This document shows positions 1 to 12,530 of a stretch of DNA of 64,000 nucleotides, one piece after another (position 1 is the first letter of the stretch; each line of letters begins with the position of its first letter). Where the stretch lies: positions 248,001-312,000 of the forward strand of contig JAZKJV010009327.1 of the NCBI GenBank assembly GCA_037367405.1, written 5' to 3'. The translations under genes were made by a program, and so were the position numbers. The notes beneath the pieces are model-generated. The model was not told where the DNA came from. It worked only from the letters and a program-made list of their open reading frames with translations, and ran no database searches. This DNA comes from Ottelia alismoides (lineage: Eukaryota > Streptophyta > Magnoliopsida > Alismatales > Hydrocharitaceae).

Positions 1-390
1 AGCGTGGAGGTGGCATTTGGAGAGGGAGTTGTCGGAGTTGGTTGAGAAAAATGGGAGAAGTTGGGCACATGTGAAAAGTCGCGTCGCTTGAAGGAGATGG
101 GAGGAGGTTGAAGACGCAATCTAGGTCGTTGGATCGAGATTCAACGATACAGATTGAAGGCAATCTGGATGATGAGAGGCGGCCACGTGGACAACTGTGG
201 AGGTGCTACGTGGCCCAATAGAATTAAAGATAAATATAGATGACCATAAAAAATCAATAAAAAATAGTTAGAATTAGATATAGAAAAAATAACGAACATG
301 AACTTTCATGAAGAAGTCAAAGAGATCAGAGGTCATTTGTACATGGATACAAAATAAATACATATTAAAACAATATAAAACAATTTTTTC
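1..390 (-). mobile_element. Inverted fragment of an Athila-type LTR
   Basis: Read on the minus strand, this stretch resembles the U3-like part of the solo LTRs at 1160-4935 and 59188-62169. It has the same order: a tract around TCATGAAAGTT, an AT-rich spacer, then paired ACGTGGC boxes (181-215), then GC-richer DNA. Neither end of the LTR is visible; the fragment runs off the left edge and fades into AT-rich DNA near 390. It carries no coding sequence. The family assignment rests on visual similarity only. Confidence 0.5.
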
Positions 391-785
391 CTCTGCTTAT
401 TTTTTGAGGGGGGTCTACTTAATTTTATGTTTATTTATTTATATGCAATATTATTCTAATTTTTATTTGATTTTTAATAATAAATAAATACATAAAATAA
501 CAACACAATAACAGGTCATATTAATACATATAAATCAAGGTAAATTAATTACAACACACAAATCAATAATTAACGTTGATTGCCAATGAATCTTGTTGAT
601 TTACTAAACTAGGAGAGATCATAATGATGATTAATGATGATAAATATAGGATTTATCAAAGACACATTGGAGCTTCAAGCTCTAACATATATAGATGACA
701 TCGAACATGGAATAGTGTTTCCTCATTTTGCTCTTCCCTTCCCTTTTCATGCCTTCTTCTCCTCCTCGATTATTTGTTCTCCCAC
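391..785. other. AT-rich spacer, nothing recognised
   Basis: Low-complexity AT-rich DNA with several ATAAATAAAT runs. I see no domain, RNA gene or repeat boundary; a short open frame near 634 has no recognisable motif. Confidence 0.5.
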
Positions 786-1159
786 CACTACAAGAAAAGG
801 ACGTGTGGTGAGTACATAAGGGTGAGGGCGTGGCGAGCACGTGTCCTCAACCACGTACGGGCGAGCACATTACAAACACATCTCCTCGTCCATTGCCTCG
901 CCACTTAAATTCTAGTTCACGTCTTTAAGTGGCATGTCAAAAATTGGGGGCAAGCACTTTAGAGAGCACTTGGCAAGAACAAGTGCTCGCCTACATTTGC
1001 AAGACAGAATGGTGATGGGCTCTCTTTCCTTCATTCCAAACGAAATCGAGCCCTTGAAACCATCCTCTATTTATCTTTGAGCTATGTCCCTCACCTCCGT
1101 CGACCGTCATTTGCCTCCTCAATGTACTTCTTCCACCAGGAATTTTGAGTACTCCTCTC
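786..1159 (+). mobile_element. CACTA (En/Spm-type) transposon terminus, partial
   Basis: The stretch starts with CACTACAAGAAAA, the terminal inverted repeat typical of plant CACTA DNA transposons, in the orientation of a left end. It is followed within 200 bp by several GCGAGCAC-like subterminal repeats in direct and inverted orientation (about 837, 864, 951, 984), the usual arrangement for transposase binding. No matching TTTTCTTGTAGTG end was found in the window, so this is a truncated end or one whose partner is gone. The right limit is arbitrary; the solo LTR at 1160 follows. Confidence 0.6.
1155..1159. repeat. Target-site duplication CTCTC (left copy)
   Basis: Five bases immediately left of the solo LTR, repeated exactly at 4936-4940. 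Confidence 0.75.
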
Positions 1160-4100
1160 TAATGAATATGTGATTCATCACTCTAAATTTTGAAAATAGA
1201 GCTTTGTTCTCGAGTAAGTAGTTGCATATCTCCATTTATTTTATACCATTCTCATTCATGCATTTAGCATTAATGCCAGCATTTTAGCATGCATATTTGC
1301 ATTAAAGAAGAAGCCAAATTTAGTTGTAAATATCACACGTATATTCACCGTATCTCCCCTATTTTTTTATTTTTCACTAACTTAGAATTGAATCAAATCA
1401 ACTTTGTTGTGTACATATTACTGACAAGAATAAAAGAAGGTATAACTTGTAAAATTGACTAATAAAACCCTAACTCGAGTTTGAGACTAAGGACCTTAAA
1501 ATGTGAATACCTCCCTGATACAACCATCTATGGACCCCTGCTCACTTTTGAATTAGTGTACATTCAGCTACCTTCAAAACAGGACCCATTCAAAAGAATC
1601 GGAGTTCGTATGTGACATTTGGATTTGAGCCAGTATTGTATATTGTACATATTGATCAAATTACCCCCTTTATTTTATCTTTTTATTTTATTAATTATTG
1701 AAAAATCAAAAAAAAAAGATTAACTTGTAAATATTTATCCTATATTTTCTTTGATTTAATTTTGATTTTTACATCATTTTCAAAATGATAAAACAATATA
1801 AAAGACAAAAATATGATATTTTATACCTATAAGGTACCCCCAAAAATATTTTTTTTGTACAGATGACTTCTTTTTATTTTGATCCTTCACAAAAGTTGCA
1901 GACCTCGTTGAGACAAGCAACTTCCATGCATTGACCAATTTTTGATTTGACCTTTTTTGTTATTTCTTTTAATTTTTCTTTTTATTTATTTTTTGATTTT
2001 TCTGGGAGCGATACGTGGCATCTCCTGGAGCTGCCACATGTCACCCCTTTTTATTATTTTATTTATTTACTTTCATAATTTTATATTATTTATTATTTAT
2101 TTGTATTTTATTATTTTAATGATTATTTATCTTAATTATCTTAATTATTAAATAATTAAATAATTACTTTTAGTTTTATTTTGGTTTTATTATTTACACC
2201 CACCATGTGGCCGCCTCCGCGCACGTTATGTAGCGCCTCCAACACACGCCTATTTCCCATCTCTCAGCCCGACCACGTGCTTAGCACGCGGCCATCCCTC
2301 ACCCCTCTATCCTTCATCTTCCTCTCTCTCTCTCTCCTGCTTACCCATGCAACCCATGCGTGACCCGTGCCCTCTCTCTCTCCATGTAACTACTCCTTGG
2401 TCACCCACGACCTGAGCAACCGCTCATCGTCCCTGCGCACTCCTCTCCCTCATATTCTCCACCTTCCCCCCATCTCTCTTTATCTCTCTCGCCCTCGCAC
2501 GCACAATGTAATGACCTTGACGCCTATCTCTCTCCCCTGCTACTCTCTCTCTCCCTTCTTGTAACCGCTCACGCGCCTTGCGGGGCTGCAACCGCCCACT
2601 CCTTCATCACCCGAAAGACCACGTCAGCCACCTCCCCTGCATCCATCCCACAACCTTCTTTAAAAAAGTAGCCCCCATCCCTGTCACCTAGTATCCGCCA
2701 TTCTCCTTGAGGGATAGAGCCACCAACTCGAAGCGTTGCCCCGGTGACATCTCGACAGGGATTCTTGAGCGACGACGGCCTGAGTTCAATTCCATGCGAG
2801 ATCTGTGGAGATCTCCTCCATGTTGCAAGACCCACAGCTTGTGAAGCTTTATTTCACACCGATAGCTCAAGGCGAAACAAAGATGAAGCTTCACTTAGTT
2901 TTCTCAACTCCCATATGATCATCACAGGTAACATACTCCTTCCCATTTCTTTTTAGTTCTTTCCTTTTTAGATTTGCAACTCTTCTTCTTCTGGTTATTC
3001 TTCTTCGGAATTCCCAAATACAAATCCAAATAACCACCTCCATTATTGACCTCTTCACTTCATTCTTCTCCCCTGCGACCCCTCATCTCTAGGCATTACA
3101 TCGGCCAGGGTTATGGGCTACAACCTTCACATGCGCCAGAGCTCTCTCTCACCCATTCACTTAACCATTTAGGTCGAGTTTTTGCTCGAGCATACTTCTC
3201 CTACAAGTCACCTTCAGACGGAAGATGCAAGCATCGCCTCCTCACCCTCGACTAGAGCTTCAACTGACACCATTGCCATCACCAAGCTTCCTCAATCGAG
3301 CTTGCAACTTCGCACGATATCCATTTCACCTCTTCACCGTCTGCACTTCAACCACTTCGCCCGACCGCCACCATCTTAGCGCCTCATCCAATGCTTCATC
3401 GCTTGGAGCAATGCCTCACCGATGTCGCTTGTCGAGACCAGCAGCCGTCCAATGACCATTCATCTGCCGCACCATCTACTGGGACCAAGAGGACTCCTTT
3501 GCACACACCGACCATCTTCAACTGGCTTTGGAATCCACGAATGAAGGAGAGGCAGGGAGGGGTTGGGACTACAGTTACCCTCGGATTGAAAGGGGGTGAC
3601 TCATCTCAACCTCTAATTCAATAGATGTGTTACGTAATATTGATCCACACATGATCGACACCCCTTGGTCCAAGAACATTTGCACATAGATCCATGCACT
3701 TTCCTCAATCGTACGAAGGTCCCCGCCAGCTGAAGACCACGTGCCGCACCAACTCCTTATTGGGGAAATTGTGCTTAGGCCCCTGAAGAATCGACAAATC
3801 CAAAAAGAGACATGCCCTTATGAAGCACGCGCATAGAACATGTGTTGGGGGTAAATTGCACCCAACACCCCAAGCCTTTGGAATTCATGCATGTAGCCAG
3901 CTAGTCTGAAGCACACATGCGGCGCACACCCTCCCTGGTCAATTTGCACAAGTCTCATCGTTATTGTGGGTAATTGCATATCACTACATTCAACATATAT
4001 TCTTTTCTTTTCAAATTTTATTATGTGTATTACATTTAGGTCTCTATGTTTGCATTTATATTTGAACCTTCATTTACCATCATTTCATTATTCTAAAAAC

Positions 4101-4935
4101 TGCATATTGTAAATAAATGAATGCTCTAACATTGTGGATATTGAATGTATTTTTATGAGTTGTGTTTTATTTAATATAATTAATTTTGTTGAAAATTGTA
4201 TAATTTACCCCATGCGTGCTATTTAATCCATATTAAATTAATCGCTATTCCAAAATAAAAAAATCACAATAGACAGATTTTAAATTGTTCTACAATATAC
4301 CCAAATTTCATCTTGTTTGCACGCATATCGAGGTCACAATAAATTAAACAGTGATTTTAGTATTTGATTTTTAATTAATTCCTACTTAATATTTAAGGAA
4401 TTAAAAATTGTTCTGGGTACCTCTCATGTAGTCCTATCTAGAATAATAATTTCATCTCTCGAAAATACTGATATTTGGTATTTATTAGAATTATTTTTCT
4501 CAAATCACCTAGTCTGCATTTTTTATTCATGACTAATGCATATTGCATCCAAATATCCCAAAAAAGCTAAAGTAGCTTAATTTAATTATATTTAATGCTT
4601 TGGCCAAGTTTGAATATTTCTGGACTTGATTTGATCGTAAATTGCATTTTCATCCCCGAACTTCGCTAAATTGCATTTCACTCATTAATTGCATTAAAAA
4701 TACAAAAAACGCCTCTCTGAAAACTTGATTCTAGATCGACGGTAAATCAACCTAAGGAGACAGTTTCCTCTATGAGATAGAACTTGAACTTACCAAGTAA
4801 AAAATATAAATAAATTACTTGATTTTAATTGACACATTAATTAATTGGTTTTTTGATCAATCCAAAATTGCCCGACTGCAACAAAAATGTAAATTTAATT
4901 CCTCCAAATTAATTAGGGTACTCAAGGGTTCGTCA
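1160..4935 (+). mobile_element. Solo LTR, Athila-type
   Basis: A lone LTR of about 3.8 kb. It begins TAATGAATATG (TG mutated to TA) followed by an inverted ATTCATCAC, and ends GGTTCGTCA. The same five bases, CTCTC, stand at 1155-1159 and 4936-4940, a clean target-site duplication for an LTR element. No polypurine tract precedes it and no primer-binding site follows, so the interior was probably lost by LTR-LTR recombination. Inside are paired ACGTGGC boxes (2013-2041), a GC- and pyrimidine-rich middle (about 2180-3620) with only short meaningless frames, and an AT-rich 3' half. It is a diverged relative of the LTRs at 11036-14649 and 59188-62169. Confidence 0.8.
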
Positions 4936-4940
4936 CTCTC
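4936..4940. repeat. Target-site duplication CTCTC (right copy)
   Basis: Five bases immediately right of the solo LTR end GTCA, identical to 1155-1159. Confidence 0.75.
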
Positions 4941-6185
4941 TTGCTTGTCTTGAATTTAGCTGCATAATATGTATATATTCGATGTTCTAGGGTTCACGGT
5001 TTTTTATAATAGAACATCGTACCTTTTTGTTTGAATTTGTTAACTTGTTGATTGTGGATCATATTATTTAATCATTGTAGATTATATGTAATAATAGATT
5101 TGTTAGGTTATTCTATGTGCAAATCAACATGTATGCAAGATGTATGATGAAATGCCTAAACTGCTGACATTAGAAACTACAATGTTGTTTGGATTCGTTA
5201 AATTGTATATCTGACATTATACGATTAGATTGTCATCAATTAGATGTTAGAATAGAATTTGTCAGGTTATTCTATATGTAAATCAATATGAATGCAAGTT
5301 GTATGATGCGCCAATGATAAATTGAGAAATTGCATTGCTATATGTGATGTGATAACCTCTAGCATGACTAAATGTCTGTATTTTCATACTTTTTTGAGAT
5401 TACATAGTAAGGGTTTAACGACATACATGTCTGTGGTATTTAAGTATGTATTTGTGTTAGTTTTTTTTGTGTGTCATTATATGTGTACACGTGTATATTA
5501 TTATGTGGAGAGAGAGTGCACACACGTGTGTGGGTGAGAGAATGTAGAGTGTATTAGTGTATTGTTGCTTGTTTGTGTATTAGTTATTTATGCGTGGGTA
5601 CGCAGGGGAAAGTGAGGGGGTGATTTTATGTGAGTTTTGTGTGTATATGTGTTGTGTGTGTATGTGTATTAGGGAGTGTTTTAGATTAATGTGCGTTAGA
5701 AAGAGTATGTTGTTAGCCATGTGAGACCGGGGTGAACCACTCCTACAATAAAAATGTTATTGTAATCTTTGATATATCAATAAAGTTTATTAGTTTATTT
5801 TCACTCCTTATACGAGATTAAATGAATGAATGCACTTATAAGATCCCATATTACAATTAGGGTTATGTACCACGGTCATCCTAATAATCATAGATATGCT
5901 GATTTAATTGTTGAATCATAGAGGTTGGTGTTTCGATGATATCTAAGCATTTATATTAAGGACTCATCAAGTACCGTCAAATGATTTTTAAGAAAGGAAC
6001 TCCAATATGAGAAGGAGATGGCATTCCCTCTCTAAAGGTTGATATTTGACTGACCTCTTGATGCAGATCCTCTACATATGAATAGAGATTTGGAGGAGTC
6101 AGACAAGTTAGGTCAAAAAGTTGACTTAACGAGATCGAGATGACCAACACCTGTGTCGTATGTTGTCACGATATAGGCATGCATC
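4941..6185. other. Intergenic flank with a duplicated block and GT-rich DNA
   Basis: Noncoding flank between the solo LTR and LTR-A. It contains a diverged direct duplication (about 5096-5155 and 5254-5312) sharing GGTTATTCTAT and GTATGATG, and a GT/TG-rich microsatellite-like stretch (about 5465-5680). GCATC at 6181-6185 would be the left target duplication of the composite element; its partner would lie beyond the window. Confidence 0.5.
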
Positions 6186-6912
6186 TGATGAATATTCATC
6201 ACCACCTTTATTCTATCATTTTGGCCTCAAAAACCCTAGCTAATGCATGTAATAGCATTATTTTGTACAAAATAACATTCATCATTTATTGCATTTATTG
6301 TTTAAATAATATTATTTTTAATGCTGAAATCATGGAATAATGAGAAGAAAAGAAAAAGGATAGAATATCAAAGATATTTATGACCCTAAACCCTCTGACC
6401 AAGTCAAGAATTGAATCGATCGAAGAGGAATAAAGTAGGGGGATATAAGGGCCAAACATACAATAAAACCCAATTCCTCATTCAGTCAATAATTCGTTTT
6501 TGACACCCATTTTATTCTTTATTATTTATTCATAAAATAAAGAAACTCTGTACAAGAAAGTTGTAGATAATATTGTAAATAAAAATACAAATTTGAGTTT
6601 GTACAAAAATAATACCCAGCGTACTTTTTGTACACAAAATAAAAAGTCAAAATCTTAACTTCACAGACACATATCTTCCAAATAAAAACTCAAAATATAT
6701 CAAAAAAACACCTCTAATTGTATATAAATGTTAATAAGATATTTAATGAAGGTGGTTTTATATCTTTTGGAGCTAAGGTGTGAAAGTTAGGTTTTGGACC
6801 CTCATTGTACAATATACTCGATTAAAATATTCATTTTATTTATTCTTTATTATTTTTTATTTCATATTTTTTATATTTTGTAAATATTATTTATAATATA
6901 TGTATATATTTT

Positions 6913-7156
6913 AGGGATTTTTACCCAATAGATCTTATAAACTTTGCCTATTACCTCAACGACCTTTGAAACAACCTAATTCCCCCTCGACCCCGTAAAC
7001 TTGCCAACTCTTACCCCATGAACCCTTCGGGGTCATATGTTTTAAGCCTGTGGGGGTTCTTCGGGTAATTTATAGGGTCGATGGAGTAATTACATTATGC
7101 AAAAGGTTGTACAGGCATTTTAAAACATTTATAAGGTCTGCTGGGTAAAATTCCCT
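6913..7156. mobile_element. MITE-like foldback element
   Basis: A 244-bp block present in LTR-A but absent from the aligned positions in LTR-B and LTR-C. Its ends are imperfect inverted repeats of about 29 bp (AGGGATTTTTACCC at the left, GGGTAAAATTCCCT at the right, both continuing into ATCTTATAAA or its complement), and partial complementarity extends further inward. The flanks read TATTT on both sides if one terminal T/A pair is counted in the element, giving a possible 5-bp target duplication. It is too short to encode a transposase. The superfamily is not clear. Confidence 0.65.
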
Positions 7157-7630
7157 ATATTTAAACCAAAGGAAAACCCACAAATAAAAATATTAAAATA
7201 AAATATGTACATACAATACATAGATGAAATATCTATAACCATACCTATATAATATATATAACTGCTTATTTAAAGATACAAATAGCACCACAAAAATGCA
7301 ATAAATATATATTTGTGTACATAAAAACAAGTTATAAGTATATCAAATAAGAGAATAAAATAATAAAAATAAAATATACAAAATAAAAATAAAATAGCAA
7401 AAATCTAGATATTTATACCTATAAATATACACCTAAAAATTAACTACTAATAAATAACACTAAAAAAATAAATAAAAATCATAACAATACACCACACAGA
7501 AGAATAAACATTTTTTATTTTATAATAAAAAATTAATAAAATCAGTTATTATTTTTTAAATAATTGTTTTAAAAAACATGCAATTTTGTCTTGTAGGGAG
7601 CCTGCGTGGACCAATGGCGTTCCAGGGAAC

Positions 7631-7647
7631 GTTGACCTCCGGTCAAC
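7631..7647. promoter_or_regulatory. Inverted W-box pair in LTR-A
   Basis: GTTGACCTCCGGTCAAC is a perfect 7-bp inverted repeat around three bases, giving two opposed TTGACC sites, the core bound by plant WRKY factors. The same arrangement recurs in E1 (23581) and LTR-C (63046). Confidence 0.45.
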
Positions 7648-10180
7648 TCCCCTTACGCGTCTGACCCACGTCAGAAGTATCGAATCCCCCATTTTCCTCC
7701 CACATTCTTGCTCGATTAATCCTTCCATCATAATTGATCTCCTCACAAGTTTTGCTCCTATATATTCCAGGATTCACGTTCAGCTTCTTGATTACTTGTA
7801 CATAGCTTTTATTTATCATAATACGCCGGTAAATAAGGGTACTCGTTCATGTTGATAAATAAGACCTTCTCTTCCTTCTTCTATTTTGGTCATCATCTGA
7901 GTTCTGAAGCCCCTAAATCTCGGCCAAAGTATGTATCCTCGTGACAGGGGGAGTCCCTTGAGGTTTGGAAGGTTCGCGGAGGAGGAGGTGCACACCGACC
8001 GCCTATGCTCCCTAGTGAGATCCCAGGTACAAGATGCGCCGTTTTGCTTTCAGTAGGTTATAATTAGTCGTTGGTTTAATTTTGTGCTTTTAATTCCAGG
8101 TTTTAGACAATTAACTACCCTAGGTCACAAGGTTACCCTCGTCGGAGTTTTGGAACTCCGGCCGTTCATGTTTTACCGTACCTGACCGTCTCCCACCCTG
8201 CTACCACTCATATTTCTTTCCCTCTCTGCTTCTCCACCTCGCCGCATCATTTTCCCCCTTTTATTCACTATGGATTGAAGCTTTCGTGCTCCTTCCACCA
8301 CCCTCATCGGAATAAACTCCCATTCACCTCATCGTTCGCCTATTCTACTCCTAATCAGGTCGAGGCAATTTGCCCTCGACCCATGAGCTCATTAGTGCAG
8401 GTCCCTCATAGAGAAGAGCCTCATCCGGGGGCTAAGTGGTTCAAATGCACCTCCAGGAAGATTTGATCTCCAGGGCTCCATCAGTGAGTCTCGGGCTACT
8501 TTGAGGATACCAGCAACTGCGGACTGACTCCCCGAGCACGTAGAGCAGCTCAACGATGACAGAGAAGCTCGGTGGAGGGAGGAATCAAGGATCAAAGCTC
8601 CGAGACATGGAACTTCTTCTCTGTTCTTCGAGCGAAGCAATGGTTGTTGGATCGAGGAAGCCTGCTAGTTTTAATCATCACCGTTTGTTCAAATCTCATC
8701 TCGCCCATTTAATGGAATCCAAGATCAAATTAGAACCCCTCATTTGCAAACAATATCAAGCATCGAGGGCTTGACACATGGATAAGTGGATTGTTTTGTG
8801 TCCTCCGATGGTGCGCCTCAATGGGATAATTACATACTTCATCCTGTCTTTTTGTATATTTATTTATCAACATTGTAAGCAAAATACCAAGTGTCAATAA
8901 AATGTATATTTTGCATTCAAGGCCCATTACTTTTTGGTCTTATCCAGCTCAGCTCGCGTACCGTCCTGAGTGATCTGGGCAAATTACATGTATACTAACA
9001 CTTTTTGTATTTATCTTTATTCCAATAAAATTTAATATATGTTGCATAATTTTGGTACATTTGCAGATGAACCTTTTATCTTTATTTTAATTGCAAATAT
9101 GTCCCTACCTGCTTATGTATTTTTGGTGCTTGGGTTTCATTTATTAAAAATAGCACCCTAGCTCCTAAAATTGTGAAAAAACATGGTTAGATGTTTGGTA
9201 TCTTGTTCTTTCACACCACATATTTGTTTTACATTTTTGGGCATTTTAACCATTTATTTAAAATAAAAAGTGTCCCTTTTTGTTTTATCTACAGTATAAA
9301 ATACCAAAAAATATAAAAACAACTTGAAAAATTCCAAAAAAACATTGTCTATTTATTATATTTTAACAACAGATCAAAAATCACTAGAAATGGAAAATTA
9401 AGCATAGAAATTGAAAAACCACAAAAAATCTTGATAAAAATCTAAAAAATCATTAAAAAATCCAAAAAATATTTTTTTTCTATTTCTTAAATTTCTTTAT
9501 ATAGTCATCTATACATAAAAATTGATTTGAGTAATATTGGACTTTATTTACTGTATTTAAAATTCAAACCAGTCTTGGATATTTATTTAATTCTCTGATT
9601 TGGGATATTTTTACTTTTAAAAAATAAAAATTAGCAAAAATTCTAGAAAATTCATAAAAACATTAGAAAAATAATGCAAACCCCCCAAAAAATTATTGTA
9701 TGTATTTTGACTATTTTTAGTAGTATTTATAATTATATTACTCTACATTGTATATATACTCTATATATAGATTTATGATATCTTTAACACAAAAATAAAA
9801 AATAAAAAAATATAAAAATATAAAAATATAAAACCAAAAACAAAATACAAAAATATAAACAATAAAATAATTAAAGTAATTAAAATAAAAAACCCACAAA
9901 AACAAAAATGGACATGATTACAAAAACAAATTTTGCACGCATTATTTTCCCCCATCTACTATTTCCTATGTGAGTTCGGCCTCTACACATGCTTACACTA
10001 TACACACATGTTGTAGAGTTATACTAAATTTTATCTCCACATTTTTTTATATTTTTTTGTTCGATTCATGTCATGGGTTAATCGTTGATTAATCAGGGTT
10101 TCATCGTGGGTCACTACAACGACCGTATCTCCACCATGTGTGAGACATATCTAGAAGCTTGCAAAACCTCAGTTATCAAA

Positions 10181-10198
10181 TGGCGTCGTTGACAGGGA
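10181..10198 (+). other. Primer-binding site, tRNA-Asp-like (decayed)
   Basis: TGGCGTCGTTGACAGGGA lies two bases after LTR-A. It differs at three positions from the tRNA-Asp-complementary site typical of Athila elements (TGGCGCCGTTGCCGGGGA). Confidence 0.75.
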
Positions 10199-11035
10199 GC
10201 AACGTTGCATAGAGTGGGATTCTTATTCGTTCCTACTCTCTTCTCTGTTTACTTATTTTGTAACATTTCTTTATTATTGTCATTTTTTTATATTTATCTG
10301 CTATTAATTGTGATTGTTCTAACTACTTTCTCTATTTGACCTTGATGCAAGGGACCGCTACACGAGGGAGGCCTTCCTAGGATGACCAGTGCACCCAAGC
10401 AAGGCAAAGTCAGCTTGCAGACTTAACTGGCAGGAGAGAGCAACAAGGGCAGACAGAGGAAATTTTTGAAGACAATCTCTTTATATATTTTATTAATTTT
10501 CTTCTGCATTATTATGTATATTCATGTGAGAGAGTGACATTTATATATAATAATTCGGGCTCTCCATACACAGCTACTTCACGAGGTCCAGTGCCCGAGG
10601 GGTTATTCCCTTGGGGCCTCGTCGTGTTTTTCTTGTTTTCCTCGCTTTCTTTTTATTTATTTCTTGGTTTTTGTTTTATTTATTTTATGTGGATGAATCC
10701 TAGTTTAGGACTTGTTCAATCGATAGATTAAGGTCCAAATCCCTTATATACTTGCATGCACCTATAGATTCGCTTCTGGACTTAGTCAAATAATATATGT
10801 TAGTTTTTTAGATTTAAACCTGTGCGTCGTAAGAGACATCATACAACGCTAGCAGGACGCGTTGTGGCGGGCACCAAGATGTCTTTAAGACCGTACTTTA
10901 GGGTTTGTCTTTGAAAATTGATGTATATGTTGCACCTTGTATATAGTTCAAAAAAAAGAAAAAAGAAGAAGAAAAAGAAAAGAAAAATGCAAGAATTCCA
11001 AAAAAGTAAACATGCCATATAGAAAATAAAATAGC
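10199..11035 (+). other. 5' leader of the composite element, first part
   Basis: Noncoding leader after the primer site. GTTGTGGCGGGCACCAAG near 10860 has a counterpart in the E1 leader near 26830, supporting common descent. It is interrupted at 11036 by an inverted solo LTR and resumes at 14650. Confidence 0.6.
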
Positions 11036-12314
11036 TGTCGGAATCGCTCTGGCTACCCTTGTTAATTCGATCAAATTAAGCTATGTCAAAAATACCACAT
11101 TTAATCAATGTCCAATTAATTTCGAGAGGCGAATTTATTTTACTTGGGCAAGCCCACGGTCGAACTCAGGGAGGCGGTTGTCTCCTTAGGTAGATTTTAA
11201 GTGAAATTAAGAGATCGGATTTTCAGAAGAGTCTTTTTGGTATTTTTCAATAATTTTTATGCAACTAAGATAAGACACATGCAAAATAGGACCAATTTAC
11301 AAGTTAAGTCAGAAATATAGTCGAATTAATTCCAAAAATTATGAAACATGGCCAGATGGTGAAATACAGTGAAATTAAACGACTCTATTTTTTTTGGATT
11401 TTTCTGACACTATATGAATTTACTGTGAATTAAAAATGAATGCAAGATGATTCTAACTAAATTAATTTTAATAAATACCAAAACACAATATTTTCAGGTA
11501 TGAAAATTATCCTAGATAGATCTAAGTGTGAAGAATCCAGGAAAACTAATAATCCTAAATTTCTATGAGAATTGGAATTATTAAAAATCAATTAAGGGAA
11601 TCACAAAATGATTTATTCAGGCCTCCGGATGCATGCAAATTAGTGATTTTTGGGCATAATGAAAACTCAACTATCATAAGTCTAATGTAAATTTATGGAA
11701 ATATTACTACAAATTAAAAGGCATAAATGGGCAAAATTTAGCAAAATTTAACCAATTAATTAATAATAAAAATCCACTGCTATCACAAAAATCAGACACG
11801 TGTCACATATGAGAAAGGACAACTTAAGCTACATAATGCAATTTTCAAATTTGAAAAATGATGTCAAATGGATGCCTAATGATGCGTGCAAAGATAGGGG
11901 TCCAATTGCAAACACGGAAAATAAATTGCTAAAATTCAAACATGCTGACATGGACTAAAATGCAATTACCTATAATGAGGGGGACATGTATGCAAAATGC
12001 CCACGAAACATGTGCGTCGCTCGTGGTGCTCCTAGTAGGGATTGAAATGCAATTAGCAAAACCTCCAGGGGCCTCGGTGCAAAATACCCAGGCCGCACGT
12101 GAATGACACGTGAGGTCCCAGGATCGGGTGACTTCGAAGGCTCGAGGAGGTTCGGTGGCTCTACAGGACCGGACTTGGCTCGATGAAGCTTCAGGGGCTC
12201 CGAGCCTACGGTCGGGGAGGTGGCTCGGAGGCGGCTACGTGGTTGTTGCTGGACCGTTGGATACAGTGAGGATTCAATGGCTTCTGGAGGCCGAGGCGTG
12301 GCGCGATGCAACCT

Positions 12315-12530
12315 GTTGGATCAAGATCAATCCAACGGTCGCTGGAGCTCATTGCAGATGAATACGTGGATGATCAAGAGCCGTTGGGTAAGTATCAATC
12401 CAACGGCACCTGAAGCTCGGGGAAGTAGCGACGTGGCACACTCAGAAGCGTAGGATCCTCCTGATCCGACGGTCGCAAGTTGAATGCGACGTGGCGTGCT
12501 CAGAACTGTCCAATCATATGGATTGGACAG
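12315..12530. promoter_or_regulatory. Cluster of CCAACGG palindromes
   Basis: Three inverted repeats lie close together: GTTGGAT/ATCCAAC (12315-12336), CCGTTGG/CCAACGG (12381-12406) and CTGTCCAATC/GATTGGACAG (12506-12530). The first two contain AACGG, the core of the plant mitosis-specific activator motif. They sit in the presumed U3 part of the reversed LTR. Confidence 0.45.

Larger units (their letters stand above)
6186..10178 (+). repeat. LTR-A, 5' LTR of the composite element
   Basis: A roughly 4-kb LTR starting TGATGAATATTCATCACC and ending TTATCA, two bases before a tRNA-Asp-like primer site. Its first part matches 19721 onward and 58730 onward, and its middle matches about 62350-64000. 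It contains a 244-bp MITE-like insertion (6913-7156), an inverted W-box pair (7631-7647), a possible TATA segment near 7760 (CCTATATATTCC), a GC-richer middle (7600-8960) and a very AT-rich 3' third. No coding sequence is supported. Confidence 0.8.

Noticed and set aside
2181..3624. Series of short open frames suggesting a small gene with introns
   Set aside because: They lie inside a solo LTR with exact target duplication, overlap in several frames and show no conserved motif or consistent splice pattern.
5465..5680. GT-rich stretch considered as a regulatory site
   Set aside because: Ordinary microsatellite-like DNA; no conserved counterpart elsewhere in the window.
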